Shown: in pieces, positions 27,181 to 36,212 of the stretch
Position numbering within the stretch: position 1 is the first letter of the stretch
Layout: the number at the start of each line of letters is the position of its first letter
Origin: Enterococcus ureilyticus
Lineage (GTDB): Bacteria > Bacillota > Bacilli > Lactobacillales > Enterococcaceae
Assembly: GCF_001730315.1 (NCBI RefSeq)
Contig: NZ_MIKC01000001.1
Span: 186,001 to 250,000 of the forward strand
Length of the DNA: 64,000 nucleotides
Direction: 5' to 3'
The notes under the pieces: model-generated
Databases searched by the model: none
Told to the model about the DNA's origin: nothing
What the model saw: the letters and a program-made list of their open reading frames with translations, nothing else
Program-made: the position numbers and the translations under genes

Positions 27181-27675
27181 ATACTGATTCTTCCAGCTCC
27201 ATTTGAAAAATATATGTGTGATGTTTTTTGACGTGAATATATTTTTCCTTGTAATGTTAAGCATTTCAAATTCATATCAATTGTATACACTTCCAAAAAG
27301 AAAAAAATTGATCTCTAGCTTAAATATAAACTTGATTTTAGTCATTATAATCGTATTGTAAATAATTGTAAACCTTTTAAAAAATGAGAAAAGTTATATT
27401 AACTAACATAATAGCGTAATATTTGTGTAATGAATGAAATCATTGAATTTAAAGCTTTCAATCGATATTACCTAAGGTTTCTACAAACAAAATTAGCTAA
27501 AACACACAATTAACACACTTTTTTCTAATTTTATACACATTTATTTTCAAGCTATTTTATAATTGAACAACTGACATTTTCTAAGTCATATTTCAGCTAT
27601 TTCAAGTAATTTTTACCGCTTTCATGTCAGCCAAAATTTTTTTATTTTTATGATGAATTTTTTCCAAAGTAAAAT
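27181..27675. other. acnA promoter region
   Basis: AT-rich gap of about 500 bases. On the minus strand TTTACA (27372-27367), 17 bases, TATAAT (27349-27344) forms a near-consensus sigma-A promoter giving a leader of about 215 bases. TTTACAAT occurs twice in direct repeat across the -35 region. No gene seen. Confidence 0.6.
27344..27372 (-). promoter_or_regulatory. acnA-citZ-icd promoter
   Basis: TTTACA-17-TATAAT on the minus strand, the best promoter match in this gap. Confidence 0.65.
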
Positions 27676-27714
27676 AAAAACGTTACAAAATCAATTGATT
27701 TTGTAACGCTTTTA
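27676..27714 (-). terminator. Terminator of the oad-cit operon
   Basis: CGTTACAAAATCAA and its exact complement TTGATTTTGTAACG, with TTTTTATTTTA following on the minus strand. Directly after oadA. T-rich on the other side too, so perhaps bidirectional. Confidence 0.9.
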
Positions 27715-27715
27715 C

Positions 27716-29107
27716 TTAAAGGTCGAACGTAACTTTCACTTCTTGTGTTGGTACATCATAGAAGCGATCTTCTCTTCTGCCTAAGAAATCTTTTCCTTGT
27801 TGTGGGAACAATGCATACATCAAAACATCTTCAGTTGATCTTGCATATTGCTTGATTTCTTTTTCGTATTTGGCAAGCTCTGGTGTTAATAGATCAGCCG
27901 GTCGAATCGTAATGACTTCTTCCTCTCCAATAATTAATTTCGTCATCTCTTCTGAAATCGCAACTGGCGGTTTTCCATATAGTCCTTTGACGTAATCCTT
28001 GATTTCTTTTGGCACCATTTTGTAGCGTTCTCCGCTGATCACATTCATTACAGCTTGTGTGCCGACCATTTGTGATAAAGGGGTGACAAGTGGAGGATAG
28101 CCTAGATCAGCACGAACTTTCGGTACTTCTTTTAAAACTTCTTCATATTTATCGGCTAATCCTTGCTCTGTTAATTGACTCAATAAATTCGATAGCATTC
28201 CACCAGGTACTTTATAGATCAAGGTCTTTGGTTCGGTATCTTTAACTTTAGGATTCAAGACTCCTGCTTCTCTAAATTTATCCCGAATCGGGTTAAAATA
28301 GTCAGCCGCTTCTGCTACTTTTTTCATATTTAGATGAGTATTATAGCCTAAATTTTCTAATGCTAACGCCATTGATTCTGTTGCTGGTTGACTCGTTCCA
28401 CCTGAGAACGATGAAATCGACGTATCGATAATGTCAGCCCCAGCCTCAACAGCTTTTAAATAAGTCATTTCAGAAATACCACTGGTTGCATGCGTGTGAA
28501 CTTCTAAAGGCACTTGAATCTTGTTCTTGATTTCAGAAACTAAACGGTAGGCGTCATTAGGTGTTAAGATCCCTGCCATATCTTTGATGCAAATCGAGTC
28601 AGCCCCCATCTTCTCTAGTTCCGTTGTTAAACCGACAAAATAGTCAATTGTGTGAAATTCACTTGTTGTATAAGAAATCGCCGGTTGGCAATGACCACCA
28701 AATTTTTTCGTTGCTTCAATCGCTGTTTGTAAGTTTCTTGTATCATTTAAGGCATCAAAAATACGAATAATGTCAATGCCGTTTTCAATTGATTTTTGAA
28801 CGAAGGCTTCAACAACATCATCGGCATAGTTTTTATAGCCAAGTAAATTTTGTCCACGTAAAAGCATTTGTAGTTTTGTCTTGTTGACGACTTTTCGAAT
28901 CGCTCTTAAACGTTCCCAAGGATCCTCATTCAAAAAACGAATACAAGCATCAAAAGTAGCTCCACCCCACATTTCTAACGCGTGATAGCCTGCCTCATCC
29001 AATGTTTGAATAATCGGCAACATATCACTTGTCGGCATTCGTGTAGCAATTTGACTTTGTTGACCGTCACGCAAGACCGTTTCTGTAAAAAGGATTTTTT
29101 TTGTCAT
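27716..29107 (-). CDS. oadA: Oxaloacetate decarboxylase alpha chain (carboxyltransferase)
   Basis: 463 residues, carboxyltransferase domain only. Moves the carboxyl group of oxaloacetate to biotin, giving pyruvate. Start ETVLRDGQQSQIATRM is the DRDG-type TIM-barrel opening; metal ligands in VHTHATSG; SFSGGTSQPATE near the active site. The C-terminal biotin domain found in enteric OadA is absent; biotin is on the separate OadD protein. Last gene of the operon, followed by a terminator. The malic-enzyme-like CitM that follows oadA in E. faecalis is not here. Confidence 0.95.
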   Translation of the reverse strand: MTKKILFTETVLRDGQQSQIATRMPTSDMLPIIQTLDEAGYHALEMWGGATFDACIRFLNEDPWERLRAIRKVVNKTKLQMLLRGQNLLGYKNYADDVVEAFVQKSIENGIDIIRIFDALNDTRNLQTAIEATKKFGGHCQPAISYTTSEFHTIDYFVGLTTELEKMGADSICIKDMAGILTPNDAYRLVSEIKNKIQVPLEVHTHATSGISEMTYLKAVEAGADIIDTSISSFSGGTSQPATESMALALENLGYNTHLNMKKVAEAADYFNPIRDKFREAGVLNPKVKDTEPKTLIYKVPGGMLSNLLSQLTEQGLADKYEEVLKEVPKVRADLGYPPLVTPLSQMVGTQAVMNVISGERYKMVPKEIKDYVKGLYGKPPVAISEEMTKLIIGEEEVITIRPADLLTPELAKYEKEIKQYARSTEDVLMYALFPQQGKDFLGRREDRFYDVPTQEVKVTFDL

Positions 29108-29108
29108 T

Positions 29109-29645
29109 TCATCCTTCCTTTCTCATTAGTTGACTGATTGCTTGTTGCATTTCTGTTAGGCTATGCTGTCTTTGTCTTCCACAAACTTTCGCTTCTGCTT
29201 CACAAATGAAACAAGTCCTTGGTTTGTGATTTAGTTCGGTACGACTGACAGAACGTAAGATTTTGTCCTTTAGATAAACGACATCTAAATCCATTAAGCG
29301 ACCATAGACATGCCTTTCTTCAATCTCAATTAGTTTTTTCTTCAACTCTTCAGATGTTTCATCAAGGACTAAATAATATTCTGAACCTGTTTTCAGCTCT
29401 CTGTGATTGCGAGCGACTATTTTTTTAGGAGGAAAAAGAGCATTGATCTCTTTAATGACAGTTAAGAAGATATGTCTTAGCCGCTCGTTCGTCTTTATAG
29501 GTCCAGGAATATTCATGGTAGCACTTAATAAAACACATGCAGGATGCTTTTGTAAAAGTTCTCGCTGAATAGTTACTCGCTTATCTCGAGCGTTCAACAT
29601 GTCTATCAGTGTAATCGTTTCTCCCTTTAAGTAGGTTTCAGACAT
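29109..29645 (-). CDS. citX: Apo-citrate lyase phosphoribosyl-dephospho-CoA transferase
   Basis: About 178 residues. Attaches the prosthetic group made by CitG to CitD, turning apo-lyase into holo-lyase. Family pattern: ARDKRVTIQRELLQKHPACV near the start, then SEYYLVLDE, DLDVVY and CFICEAEAKVCGRQRQHS at the end. I take the ATG at 29645, which overlaps the citF stop by a few bases; ATGs at 29654 and 29675 are in frame but without better ribosome binding sites. Gap to oadA is 1 base. Confidence 0.88.
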   Translation of the reverse strand: MSETYLKGETITLIDMLNARDKRVTIQRELLQKHPACVLLSATMNIPGPIKTNERLRHIFLTVIKEINALFPPKKIVARNHRELKTGSEYYLVLDETSEELKKKLIEIEERHVYGRLMDLDVVYLKDKILRSVSRTELNHKPRTCFICEAEAKVCGRQRQHSLTEMQQAISQLMRKEG

Positions 29646-31167
29646 TTCTGACCACATCGATAATTGACCCATCACGATATTCGATCAAGGCAACGACTTT
29701 ATCGCCATATTTGATGGCATCTGGTTTATCTACAATACTATAGGCTTTTTCTTGAAGTTCTTTCATTGTTAATTGTGGAACATCTAGTGCTTTAAAGTGT
29801 TCTACTAAGTCTTGTCTTTCTGGATTGATGGCAATCCCAACTTCTGTCACCACCACATCAATACTACTACCTGGCGTTACAACTGTATTTACTTCTTCAA
29901 CGATTGTCGGAATTCTTCCTCTGATCAATGGTGCAATCACTAAACTCATTTTGCAAGCCGCACTTGTATCTGAATGTCCGCCAGATGCGCCACGAATTAC
30001 ACCATCTGATCCAGTAATCACGTTCACATTAAAATTCGTATCGATTTCTAACGCTGAAAGAATTGCAGTATCTAATTGATTGATGACAGAGCCCTTACTT
30101 AATGGTGAAGCATACATATTTGCATCGATTTCGTAGTGATTCTCATTCTTACCTAAAGAAACAGCAGAAGGATGATCAAAATCTTGGACATCAATGATTT
30201 TTTCAACGAGTCCTTCTTCTAATAATTCAACCATCGCGTTCGTGATACCACCTAAAGCAAAACTAGCAGTAATCCCATCTTTGATCATGGCTTCTTTCAA
30301 AAATCTAGATACAGCTAATGCTGCACCGCCAGTTCCCGTTTGGAAAGAGAAGCCATTTTTATAGTAAGGCGAATGTGTGATAACTTTCGCTGCGTATTCC
30401 GCAATCAAGAGTTCTTTTGGATTCTTTGTAAAACGAGTAGCTCCTTTAGCAATCCCATCAGGATCACCGATCGCATCAACTTCTACAACAAAATCCACAT
30501 CGGTTTGTGGGATACTGATTGGTGTGTTGGGATAGGGCATCAAGCTATCTGTAATGACTACTACTTGATCTGCATACTTCGCATCGATCATTGCATAGCC
30601 TAATGAACCACATGTTGCTTTGCCTTTGATTCCATTTACATTGCCATAGGCATCTGAACTTGGTGCGCCAAGAAAAGCCACATCAATATGGATATCACCC
30701 GTAGCAATCGCTCTCGCACGACCACCATGAGATCTGATCACAACAGGGTTTTCCATGATACCTTCAGAAATCGCAGCACCAACTTTATCACGTAACCCAC
30801 TAGAGGTAATATTTGTTACCACTCCATTTTTGATATGGTCGATCAATGGTTCATGAACATTGGCAATCGAACTTGGCGCAATTGATAGATTTTTGATGCC
30901 CATCGCTGCGATTTCCTTTAATACCATGTTCATCACAAAATCGCCTTCTCTGAAATGATGATGGAAAGAAATCGTCATCCCATCTTTTAATCCTGTTTTT
31001 TCAATCGCTTCTTTTAAACTTCCTAATAGCTTTGTATCCCTTGGTCTGACAGGAATGATTGTGCGGCTAGATTCTTTGTACTCCTGAATATTCGCTAGTT
31101 CACCTTTAAATAAACCGTATTGCTCAGCATAATTATCTGGAATTTCTTTGCCTACATTATTTTTCAT
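29638..31167 (-). CDS. citF: Citrate lyase alpha chain (citrate:acetyl-ACP transferase)
   Basis: 509 residues. Exchanges acetyl for citryl on the CitD thioester. Features of the CoA-transferase family: SFHHHFREGDFVMNMV, the SHGGRARAIATGDIHIDVAF stretch and TGSDGVIRGASGGHSDT near the C-terminus. Starts 1 base after the citE stop in the compact citCDEFX order. Soluble, in complex with CitD and CitE. The amino-acid length is normal for the family. Confidence 0.95.
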   Translation of the reverse strand: MKNNVGKEIPDNYAEQYGLFKGELANIQEYKESSRTIIPVRPRDTKLLGSLKEAIEKTGLKDGMTISFHHHFREGDFVMNMVLKEIAAMGIKNLSIAPSSIANVHEPLIDHIKNGVVTNITSSGLRDKVGAAISEGIMENPVVIRSHGGRARAIATGDIHIDVAFLGAPSSDAYGNVNGIKGKATCGSLGYAMIDAKYADQVVVITDSLMPYPNTPISIPQTDVDFVVEVDAIGDPDGIAKGATRFTKNPKELLIAEYAAKVITHSPYYKNGFSFQTGTGGAALAVSRFLKEAMIKDGITASFALGGITNAMVELLEEGLVEKIIDVQDFDHPSAVSLGKNENHYEIDANMYASPLSKGSVINQLDTAILSALEIDTNFNVNVITGSDGVIRGASGGHSDTSAACKMSLVIAPLIRGRIPTIVEEVNTVVTPGSSIDVVVTEVGIAINPERQDLVEHFKALDVPQLTMKELQEKAYSIVDKPDAIKYGDKVVALIEYRDGSIIDVVRNV

Positions 31168-31168
31168 T

Positions 31169-32056
31169 TTAGACTTCCTCCTCAGAAATTAATTTTGCTG
31201 CAATGGCTAAAGCAATTACTCGCTCTGCACGTTCAACAATTGGTTTATCGACCATTTTTCCGTTCACTGAAATCACGCCTGAGCCTTTTGCTTCGGCTTC
31301 ACGAATTCCCCAAATTACTTCTTTCGCATGTTGGATTTCTTTTTCAGTCGGCTCATAGACACTATTTACCAATGGTATTTGACGTGGATTAATGACTGAT
31401 TTTCCATCAAAACCTAATTGTTTGATTAATTCAACTTCTGCTAAGAAACCTTCTGTATTCTCTACATTTGAATAAACAGTGTCAATTGCTGCAATTCCGG
31501 CAGCTCTAGCTGAATGTAAAATAAAACTACGGGCAAAAAATAATTCTTGTCCATCTGGATAACGATGTGTTTTCATATTTGTTACATAATCCTCGGCTCC
31601 AAGCGCAATACCGATCAAGCGATCACTTGCCTGAGCAATCTCTCGAGCATTTAAAACACCCTCTGCTGACTCGATTGCCGCCATCATTTTCGTGGTGCCA
31701 ACAGCGATTCCATATTTTGTTTCCATTTCAGTGATAACTGTCTCTACATCCACAATATCTTGAGCAGTTTCTGTTTTAGGTAAACGAATCACATCAACAC
31801 CTGCTAAAACCATCGCTTCAACGTCTTGTCTCCCTACTGTATCTAATCCGTTGATTCGAACAACAGTTTCTACAGAAGAATAATCAAATGTTCTCAAGGC
31901 ATGATAGACAAGTAAACGGGCGCTATCTTTTTCTTTCAATGAAACCGCATCTTCAAGGTCAAACATCAACGAATCAGCGCCATATAAAGTGGCGTCTCTT
32001 AACATTGAAGCATTCGCTCCAGGTACAAACATCATCGTTCTTCTTAAACGTTCCAT
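31169..32056 (-). CDS. citE: Citrate lyase beta chain (citryl-ACP lyase)
   Basis: 295 residues. Splits citryl-ACP into acetyl-ACP and oxaloacetate. TIM-barrel of the HpcH/CitE family: [34 protein letters not shown] (metal-binding Glu/Asp), [23 protein letters not shown] and [12 protein letters not shown]. The ATG lies 13 bases inside the citD end, so the genes are coupled. Normal length. Confidence 0.95.
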   Translation of the reverse strand: MERLRRTMMFVPGANASMLRDATLYGADSLMFDLEDAVSLKEKDSARLLVYHALRTFDYSSVETVVRINGLDTVGRQDVEAMVLAGVDVIRLPKTETAQDIVDVETVITEMETKYGIAVGTTKMMAAIESAEGVLNAREIAQASDRLIGIALGAEDYVTNMKTHRYPDGQELFFARSFILHSARAAGIAAIDTVYSNVENTEGFLAEVELIKQLGFDGKSVINPRQIPLVNSVYEPTEKEIQHAKEVIWGIREAEAKGSGVISVNGKMVDKPIVERAERVIALAIAAKLISEEEV

Positions 32057-32352
32057 GTATTTAACACCTGCCAGTCTACATTTTCTTCACCAGTAGCGCG
32101 ATAAACAGCTGCCACCGTTCGAGCTTGAATTGTACAATCCAATGCTCCCTTATCAATTGCCTGAACCTTCGCATCCGTAACTGACAAATTAGTTAAAGTT
32201 TCTTGTATTTTTTCACGAATTTGACGACCAAATTGCTTTTCAACACTACTGTCTAATTCAATTAGAATTCCTTGTCCGCTGTTTTTTCCAATTGTAATCA
32301 TGATATCACTTGATTCAGTTGTACCAGCAGATGCGTTTTGTTTGATTTCCAA
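32044..32352 (-). CDS. citD: Citrate lyase gamma chain (acyl carrier protein)
   Basis: 102 residues. Carries the phosphoribosyl-dephospho-CoA arm. Typical start [20 protein letters not shown] with the Ser to which the arm is bound (SSD), then [17 protein letters not shown] and a C-terminal [17 protein letters not shown] choose TTG at 32352 because GAGGTG is 6 bases upstream and the protein then begins like other CitD proteins; GTG at 32361 overlaps that site. Confidence 0.93.
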   Translation of the reverse strand: MEIKQNASAGTTESSDIMITIGKNSGQGILIELDSSVEKQFGRQIREKIQETLTNLSVTDAKVQAIDKGALDCTIQARTVAAVYRATGEENVDWQVLNTWNV

Positions 32353-32365
32353 AATATACACCTCA

Positions 32366-33361
32366 TTACTTATTTTTTTGTTTGATTATTTCTTCAAAAG
32401 TTTTAGGCGGAACAAGGGGCTTGATCGCTGTATAAAGTTCCTGTTCCATCAAAGCTCGCACTCTAGTAGCACTGATAACTTCTTCACCAATTCGTTTTCT
32501 TGGTAAAATAACTAGCTTCAGCTGAGAACCAAAAGTCTTTTTCATTGCCTGATTATAAATCTCTGTTACCTCTGAAAATGGCTCTTCTCCAACAAATCTA
32601 GTTGTAATCGATAAAGCAGAAGCAATCTTTTCTTTAAATAAAGTAGCATCCAAAACAGCTTGAACTTGCGCAATATTAGCTTTCGCTTGATCTTTCAAAA
32701 AATAAGATGGAAAAGTTGCACTGGATACCATGTATTCTCTTGTTGGTAAAACAACAACGTTTGATAAATGACTGACTCCTTCTTTTACCAGTTCAAAACG
32801 AGTCTTTGCATCAAACAGAGAGCGCTCCTCAGACAAAACAAAGAGATAAACCGTCTCAGCACGTTTAGCGGCCTCTGTAACTAAGTATAAATGACCCTTT
32901 GTAAATGGATTGGCATTCATTACAATTGCTGCATTGTACTTTGTCATTCGCTGATGCTTTTTAAGTTCCGCTAAATAGTCTTCAAAGTCAGGAAAGCCTT
33001 GCTCCATAAAAACCAGTTCAGCTGTTGCCGCAATTTCAGCAAAGCCTAAAGATTGAAACAACTGACTGTTTTTTGGTTTGGTATACAAAAAATAATGCTG
33101 ATACCCTATTTCCTGCAACCGTTCTCGTAATACTTGAACAATTTTAGAAAGTAAATTTTCATTTTGATAAGAGAAGTCGATTGCAATGCATTTCAAAATA
33201 TTCTGAAAAATCGAGCCTGTTCCAATAAGCTTCTCCTGATCATAGATACCGATCGTATAGTCTAGATGATCATCAGGTATTAGATCAGCCCTAGTTAGAA
33301 AATCTGACCACTGCTGCCTTCCCCTCTGATCTCGATCAAGCCAAATTCTTCTGATATTCAT
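32366..33361 (-). CDS. citC: [Citrate (pro-3S)-lyase] ligase
   Basis: 331 residues. Acetylates the prosthetic group of citrate lyase with acetate and ATP to switch it on. N-terminal GNAT-like half ([20 protein letters not shown]) and C-terminal nucleotidyltransferase half with [17 protein letters not shown] (HxGH-type motif as TKGH) and [20 protein letters not shown] (ISxTxxR). Lies between the small oad membrane subunit and citD. Normal length. Confidence 0.93.
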   Translation of the reverse strand: MNIRRIWLDRDQRGRQQWSDFLTRADLIPDDHLDYTIGIYDQEKLIGTGSIFQNILKCIAIDFSYQNENLLSKIVQVLRERLQEIGYQHYFLYTKPKNSQLFQSLGFAEIAATAELVFMEQGFPDFEDYLAELKKHQRMTKYNAAIVMNANPFTKGHLYLVTEAAKRAETVYLFVLSEERSLFDAKTRFELVKEGVSHLSNVVVLPTREYMVSSATFPSYFLKDQAKANIAQVQAVLDATLFKEKIASALSITTRFVGEEPFSEVTEIYNQAMKKTFGSQLKLVILPRKRIGEEVISATRVRALMEQELYTAIKPLVPPKTFEEIIKQKNK

Positions 33362-33374
33362 TCCGTATCACTTC

Positions 33375-33500
33375 CTATTTATTCGGTGGAAATACTTTAC
33401 TTAACACAAGCGACGCAAAGTAAATCACAAAAATGACAACAAACACGCCACCCCACCCAAAAAACAATAGCTCAAATGATTTTAGTAAATCAGCTGACAT
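33375..33500 (-). CDS. Small single-TM subunit of the oxaloacetate decarboxylase
   Basis: 41 residues: MSADLLKSFELLFFGWGGVF, then VVIFVIYFASLVLSKVFPPNK. Strong AAGGAG with the ATG at 33500. One membrane helix, with the GW-GG-VF-VV pattern of OadG/gamma chains, which are small membrane anchors in Na+-pump decarboxylases. Lies between oadB and citC, where E. faecalis also has a very short gene. Too short to be called by default gene finders. The role as gamma-like subunit is inference from position and helix. Confidence 0.75.
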   Translation of the reverse strand: MSADLLKSFELLFFGWGGVFVVIFVIYFASLVLSKVFPPNK

Positions 33501-33535
33501 AAGCCAAGCTCCTTTCTTCCTATGCTATCAAAATC

Positions 33536-34651
33536 CTACGCAAGTAATGCCAATAATAAACCGCCCGCAATAACGGATGCGATTTGTCCAGATACATTAG
33601 CACCTGCTGCATGCATTAAAATAAAGTTCTGCGGGTCTTCGTCCGTTGCCATTTTTTGAATCACTCGGCTGGACATTGGAAACGCTGAAATTCCTGCTGC
33701 ACCAATCATCGGATTGATTTTTTCTTTTCTAAACAGATTTAATAATTTCGCAAATAAGACACCGCCAACAGAATCCATTACAAAAGCAACTAACCCAAGT
33801 CCAATGACCATCAAGGTATCAACTTGTAAGAATTCTTCGTACTGCATTTTTACTGAAATTGCTAACCCTAACACAATACTGATGATGTTTACTAGCTCAT
33901 TTTGAGCTGTCACAGATAAACGATCTAAGACGCCACATTCACGCAGCAAGTTCCCAAACATTAAGAAGCCAACTAGCGGAAGCGAAACTGGTGCCACCAA
34001 TCCAGCAACAACCGTAATTACGATTGGAAATAAAATTTTCGCTGTTTGTGATACTTCACCCGCACGATACGTCATACGGATTTGGCGTTCCTTTTTCGTT
34101 GTAACGGCCTTAATTGCCACTGGTTGAATAATAGGAACCAAGGCCATATAAGAATAAGCTGCCACCATAATTGCGCCCATATATTTCGAATTCAATGTAT
34201 TTGCAACGAAGATAGATGTTGGACCATCTGCTGCTCCAATAATCCCAATAGAAGCTGCGTCATTTAAATCGAAGCCCAATAATACTGCTGCAATAATCGT
34301 AAAGAAAATCCCGAATTGCGCAGCTGCACCAAACAATAATAAAAATGGATTTTGTAATAATGGCCCAAAATCGATCATAGCGCCAATTCCAATAAATAGT
34401 AATAGTGGAAATAACTCCGTCGAAATTCCCATGTCAAACAACACCTGAAAGGGACCGGCTTCTCCGCCAGCACTTAGTACACCGGAATTAGGAAAATTGA
34501 CTAAAATCGTTCCTAATCCCATAGGCACAAGTAAAGTCGGTTCGTACTCTTTTTTGATACCTAGGTACATCAAGATCCCACCAATCACCATCATTACAAT
34601 ACGACCAGGCTCCTGTCCCATTCCCACTACGCCTTCAATTAATGTCTCCAC
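33536..34651 (-). CDS. oadB: Oxaloacetate decarboxylase beta chain (Na+ pump)
   Basis: 371 residues, about ten membrane segments. Decarboxylates carboxybiotin and couples this to Na+ export. Family motifs: LLFIGIGAMIDFGPLL, the GAADGPTSIFVANTL stretch with the conserved Asp of the Na+ site, PMIGAAGISAFPMSSRVIQK and MHAAGANVSGQIASVIAGG at the end. I take the GTG at 34651, 9 bases after GAGGAA; an upstream in-frame GTG at 34660 directly abuts that site. Part of oadHDB. Confidence 0.93.
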   Translation of the reverse strand: METLIEGVVGMGQEPGRIVMMVIGGILMYLGIKKEYEPTLLVPMGLGTILVNFPNSGVLSAGGEAGPFQVLFDMGISTELFPLLLFIGIGAMIDFGPLLQNPFLLLFGAAAQFGIFFTIIAAVLLGFDLNDAASIGIIGAADGPTSIFVANTLNSKYMGAIMVAAYSYMALVPIIQPVAIKAVTTKKERQIRMTYRAGEVSQTAKILFPIVITVVAGLVAPVSLPLVGFLMFGNLLRECGVLDRLSVTAQNELVNIISIVLGLAISVKMQYEEFLQVDTLMVIGLGLVAFVMDSVGGVLFAKLLNLFRKEKINPMIGAAGISAFPMSSRVIQKMATDEDPQNFILMHAAGANVSGQIASVIAGGLLLALLA

Positions 34652-34694
34652 AAACGTCACTTCCTCTTTTAAAATTAAATTACTTTTTTCTTAT

Positions 34695-35096
34695 TTAATT
34701 GATTGTAATAAGCGGTTCTCCTGGATTGACCATATCACCTTGTTGCACATGAATTCCCGTAACTGTTCCAGCTTTGCCAGCTACGATTTCATTCTCCATT
34801 TTCATCGCTTCAAGAATCATTAATGGTTGATTTTCTTGAACCGTATCACCAATATTTACCAAAATTTTTAAGATTGTTCCAGGCATCGGTGATGGCATTG
34901 CATCACTTCCGGCTGGTGTGCTTACTGTAGGTGCTGCTTGCTCGCCCGGCGCAGGTGCTAGTGTTGGTACTGCTTCTACCACAGGTGCTGCTGGTGCCGT
35001 TGGCGTTGCAACTGGCGCTTGTGGTACACCGCCAATTTCTTCCATCTCTACTAAATACTCTTTTCCATCAATTGCGATTTTAAACTTACGTAACAT
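34695..35096 (-). CDS. oadD: Biotin carrier protein of oxaloacetate decarboxylase
   Basis: 133 residues. N-terminal 20 residues (LRKFKIAIDGKEYLVEMEEI), an Ala/Pro/Thr-rich hinge (about 26-65), and a biotinyl domain with the modification site EAMKMENEI near residue 95. Carries carboxybiotin from OadA to OadB. GGAGGAG before the ATG at 35096. Upstream, between it and oadH, stand three tandem copies of the 120-bp repeat, which end 19 bases before the start codon. Confidence 0.93.
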   Translation of the reverse strand: MLRKFKIAIDGKEYLVEMEEIGGVPQAPVATPTAPAAPVVEAVPTLAPAPGEQAAPTVSTPAGSDAMPSPMPGTILKILVNIGDTVQENQPLMILEAMKMENEIVAGKAGTVTGIHVQQGDMVNPGEPLITIN

Positions 35097-35114
35097 TTTT
35101 TCTCCTCCTAAAAT

Positions 35115-35470
35115 TAAAAGTGTAGCAGGCTCGTCCAGGCTCGACTGAAAAACAGAAAAATATGTTTGTGACGCTTTTTGTCACAGGCAGATTTTATCTT
35201 TTTTCCGAGAGACTAGCCCATGAAACTAGATAACATAAAAGTGTAGCAGGCTCGTCCAGGCTCGACTGAAAAATAGAAAAATATGTTTGTGACGCTTTTT
35301 GTCACAGGCAGATTTTATCTTTTTTCCGAGAGACTAGCCCGTGAAACTAGATAACATAAAAGTGTAGCAGGCTCATTCTGCTCTGACTGAAAAATAGCTA
35401 AAATTGACGGTGATGCTTTTTGTCACATTCAATTTTTATTTTTTCCAAAAAACTAGTCAAAACCGTCAAG
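35115..35470 (-). repeat. 120-bp upstream repeat, three tandem copies (oadD)
   Basis: GTGTAGCAGG recurs at 35120, 35241 and 35362, a period of 121 bases. Units one and two are almost identical; unit three is diverged. On the minus strand each unit reads: first hairpin (CTAGTTTCACGGGCTAG), AAAAAAGATAAAATCTG, second hairpin (GTGAC-AAAAAGC-GTCAC), CAGTCGAGCCTGGA, and the end TACACTTTT. Lies inside the oadHDB transcript. Confidence 0.9.
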
Positions 35471-35481
35471 TCATCCAAACT

Positions 35482-35811
35482 CTACTTCATTTTGTTTTCC
35501 TTGATTGATCGAATGACAAACTGACTCTGTGCGTGATCAGCTGCTGCAATACTGGTAGCGATCACAGAAACCAGTTGTGCTTCTGGATTTCTTTTTGAAA
35601 TGCGTTTAATAACAAATTTACTTTCAGGCTGTTCTCCAGCCGCAATTGCTGTTGCAATTAGCGAAACTAATTGATACTCTCCTCCTTCTATTGGAATGTA
35701 GCCAGCAACTTCCTGCCATTCATTCTGTTCTTCTATAGTAGGAAAAAGTGGTACTTCATCTTTTTTTATTTCCGTCTTTTCTTTATTAAACAGCCGTTCA
35801 AATAGACCCAT
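35482..35811 (-). CDS. oadH: OadH-like accessory subunit with duplicated motif
   Basis: 109 residues, starting MGLFERLFNKEKTEIKK. The second half has two similar units: QLVSLIATAIAAGEQPESKFVIKRI (about 46-70) and QLVSVIATSIAAADHAQSQFVIRSI (about 78-103). Single units of this kind end OadG/PccE-type chains, where they contact the carboxyltransferase. Its place as first gene of the oad-cit operon equals oadH of E. faecalis. The repeats are soluble, so it probably bridges OadA to the membrane part. ATG at 35811 follows AAGGATG. Confidence 0.75.
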   Translation of the reverse strand: MGLFERLFNKEKTEIKKDEVPLFPTIEEQNEWQEVAGYIPIEGGEYQLVSLIATAIAAGEQPESKFVIKRISKRNPEAQLVSVIATSIAAADHAQSQFVIRSIKENKMK

Positions 35812-35840
35812 GAACTCACATCCTTTCTGTTTATGAATTC

Positions 35841-35869
35841 ATTATAGGTAAAAACGATTACAATAAAAT
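35841..35869 (-). promoter_or_regulatory. oadH promoter with overlapping cre site
   Basis: TATAAT on the minus strand (35846-35841). Just upstream, plus-strand TAAAAACGATTACA (35849-35862) fits the CcpA cre consensus TGWAANCGNTNWCA with one mismatch. It lies between -10 and -35, where CcpA would block transcription of the oad-cit genes when glucose is present. Confidence 0.7.
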
Positions 35870-35935
35870 GAATTCTTCAACCAGAAATTGTTCTTTCGCT
35901 GTTCCTTCTCCTCTCTATCCATTTAAAACATACAA

Positions 35936-35957
35936 AAACGTTGATATAACAACGTTT
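35936..35957. promoter_or_regulatory. Palindrome, candidate CitO operator
   Basis: AAACGTTG, ATATAA, CAACGTTT: an 8-bp perfect inverted repeat in the centre of the divergent oadH/citH promoter region. CitO of E. faecalis binds two sites in the equivalent region; that this palindrome is one of them is inference. Confidence 0.5.
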
Positions 35958-36212
35958 ATAAGCATTTAAGGATTTATTAACATCTTATTAACATCTCTTT
36001 AAGAAACCGCTCTCATTTGTGTTTTTTTGGTGTTCTTTTTCCCCTCTTCATCTATTTATCTAAACTTTCTTCGCTTAAACTAAACATTGTTAAACGAAAC
36101 AAGAAAGGGCTTTCTAGCATTACCTTATTGTTATTTTTCTATTGATCCAACACATCCAAAGAGACGCCCGATTGTTTTGGAAAACGAATTTAGTGTTGAA
36201 GGAGAGAAAAAA

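Noticed and set aside
35115-35470. Tandem repeats as a CRISPR array
   Set aside because: Units are 121 bases with near identity throughout, without unique spacers, and no cas genes are in the window.
36087-36212. 42-codon N-terminal extension of citH
   Set aside because: The ATG at 36213 has GAAGGAGAG before it and gives the normal hydrophobic start; the extension is leader DNA.
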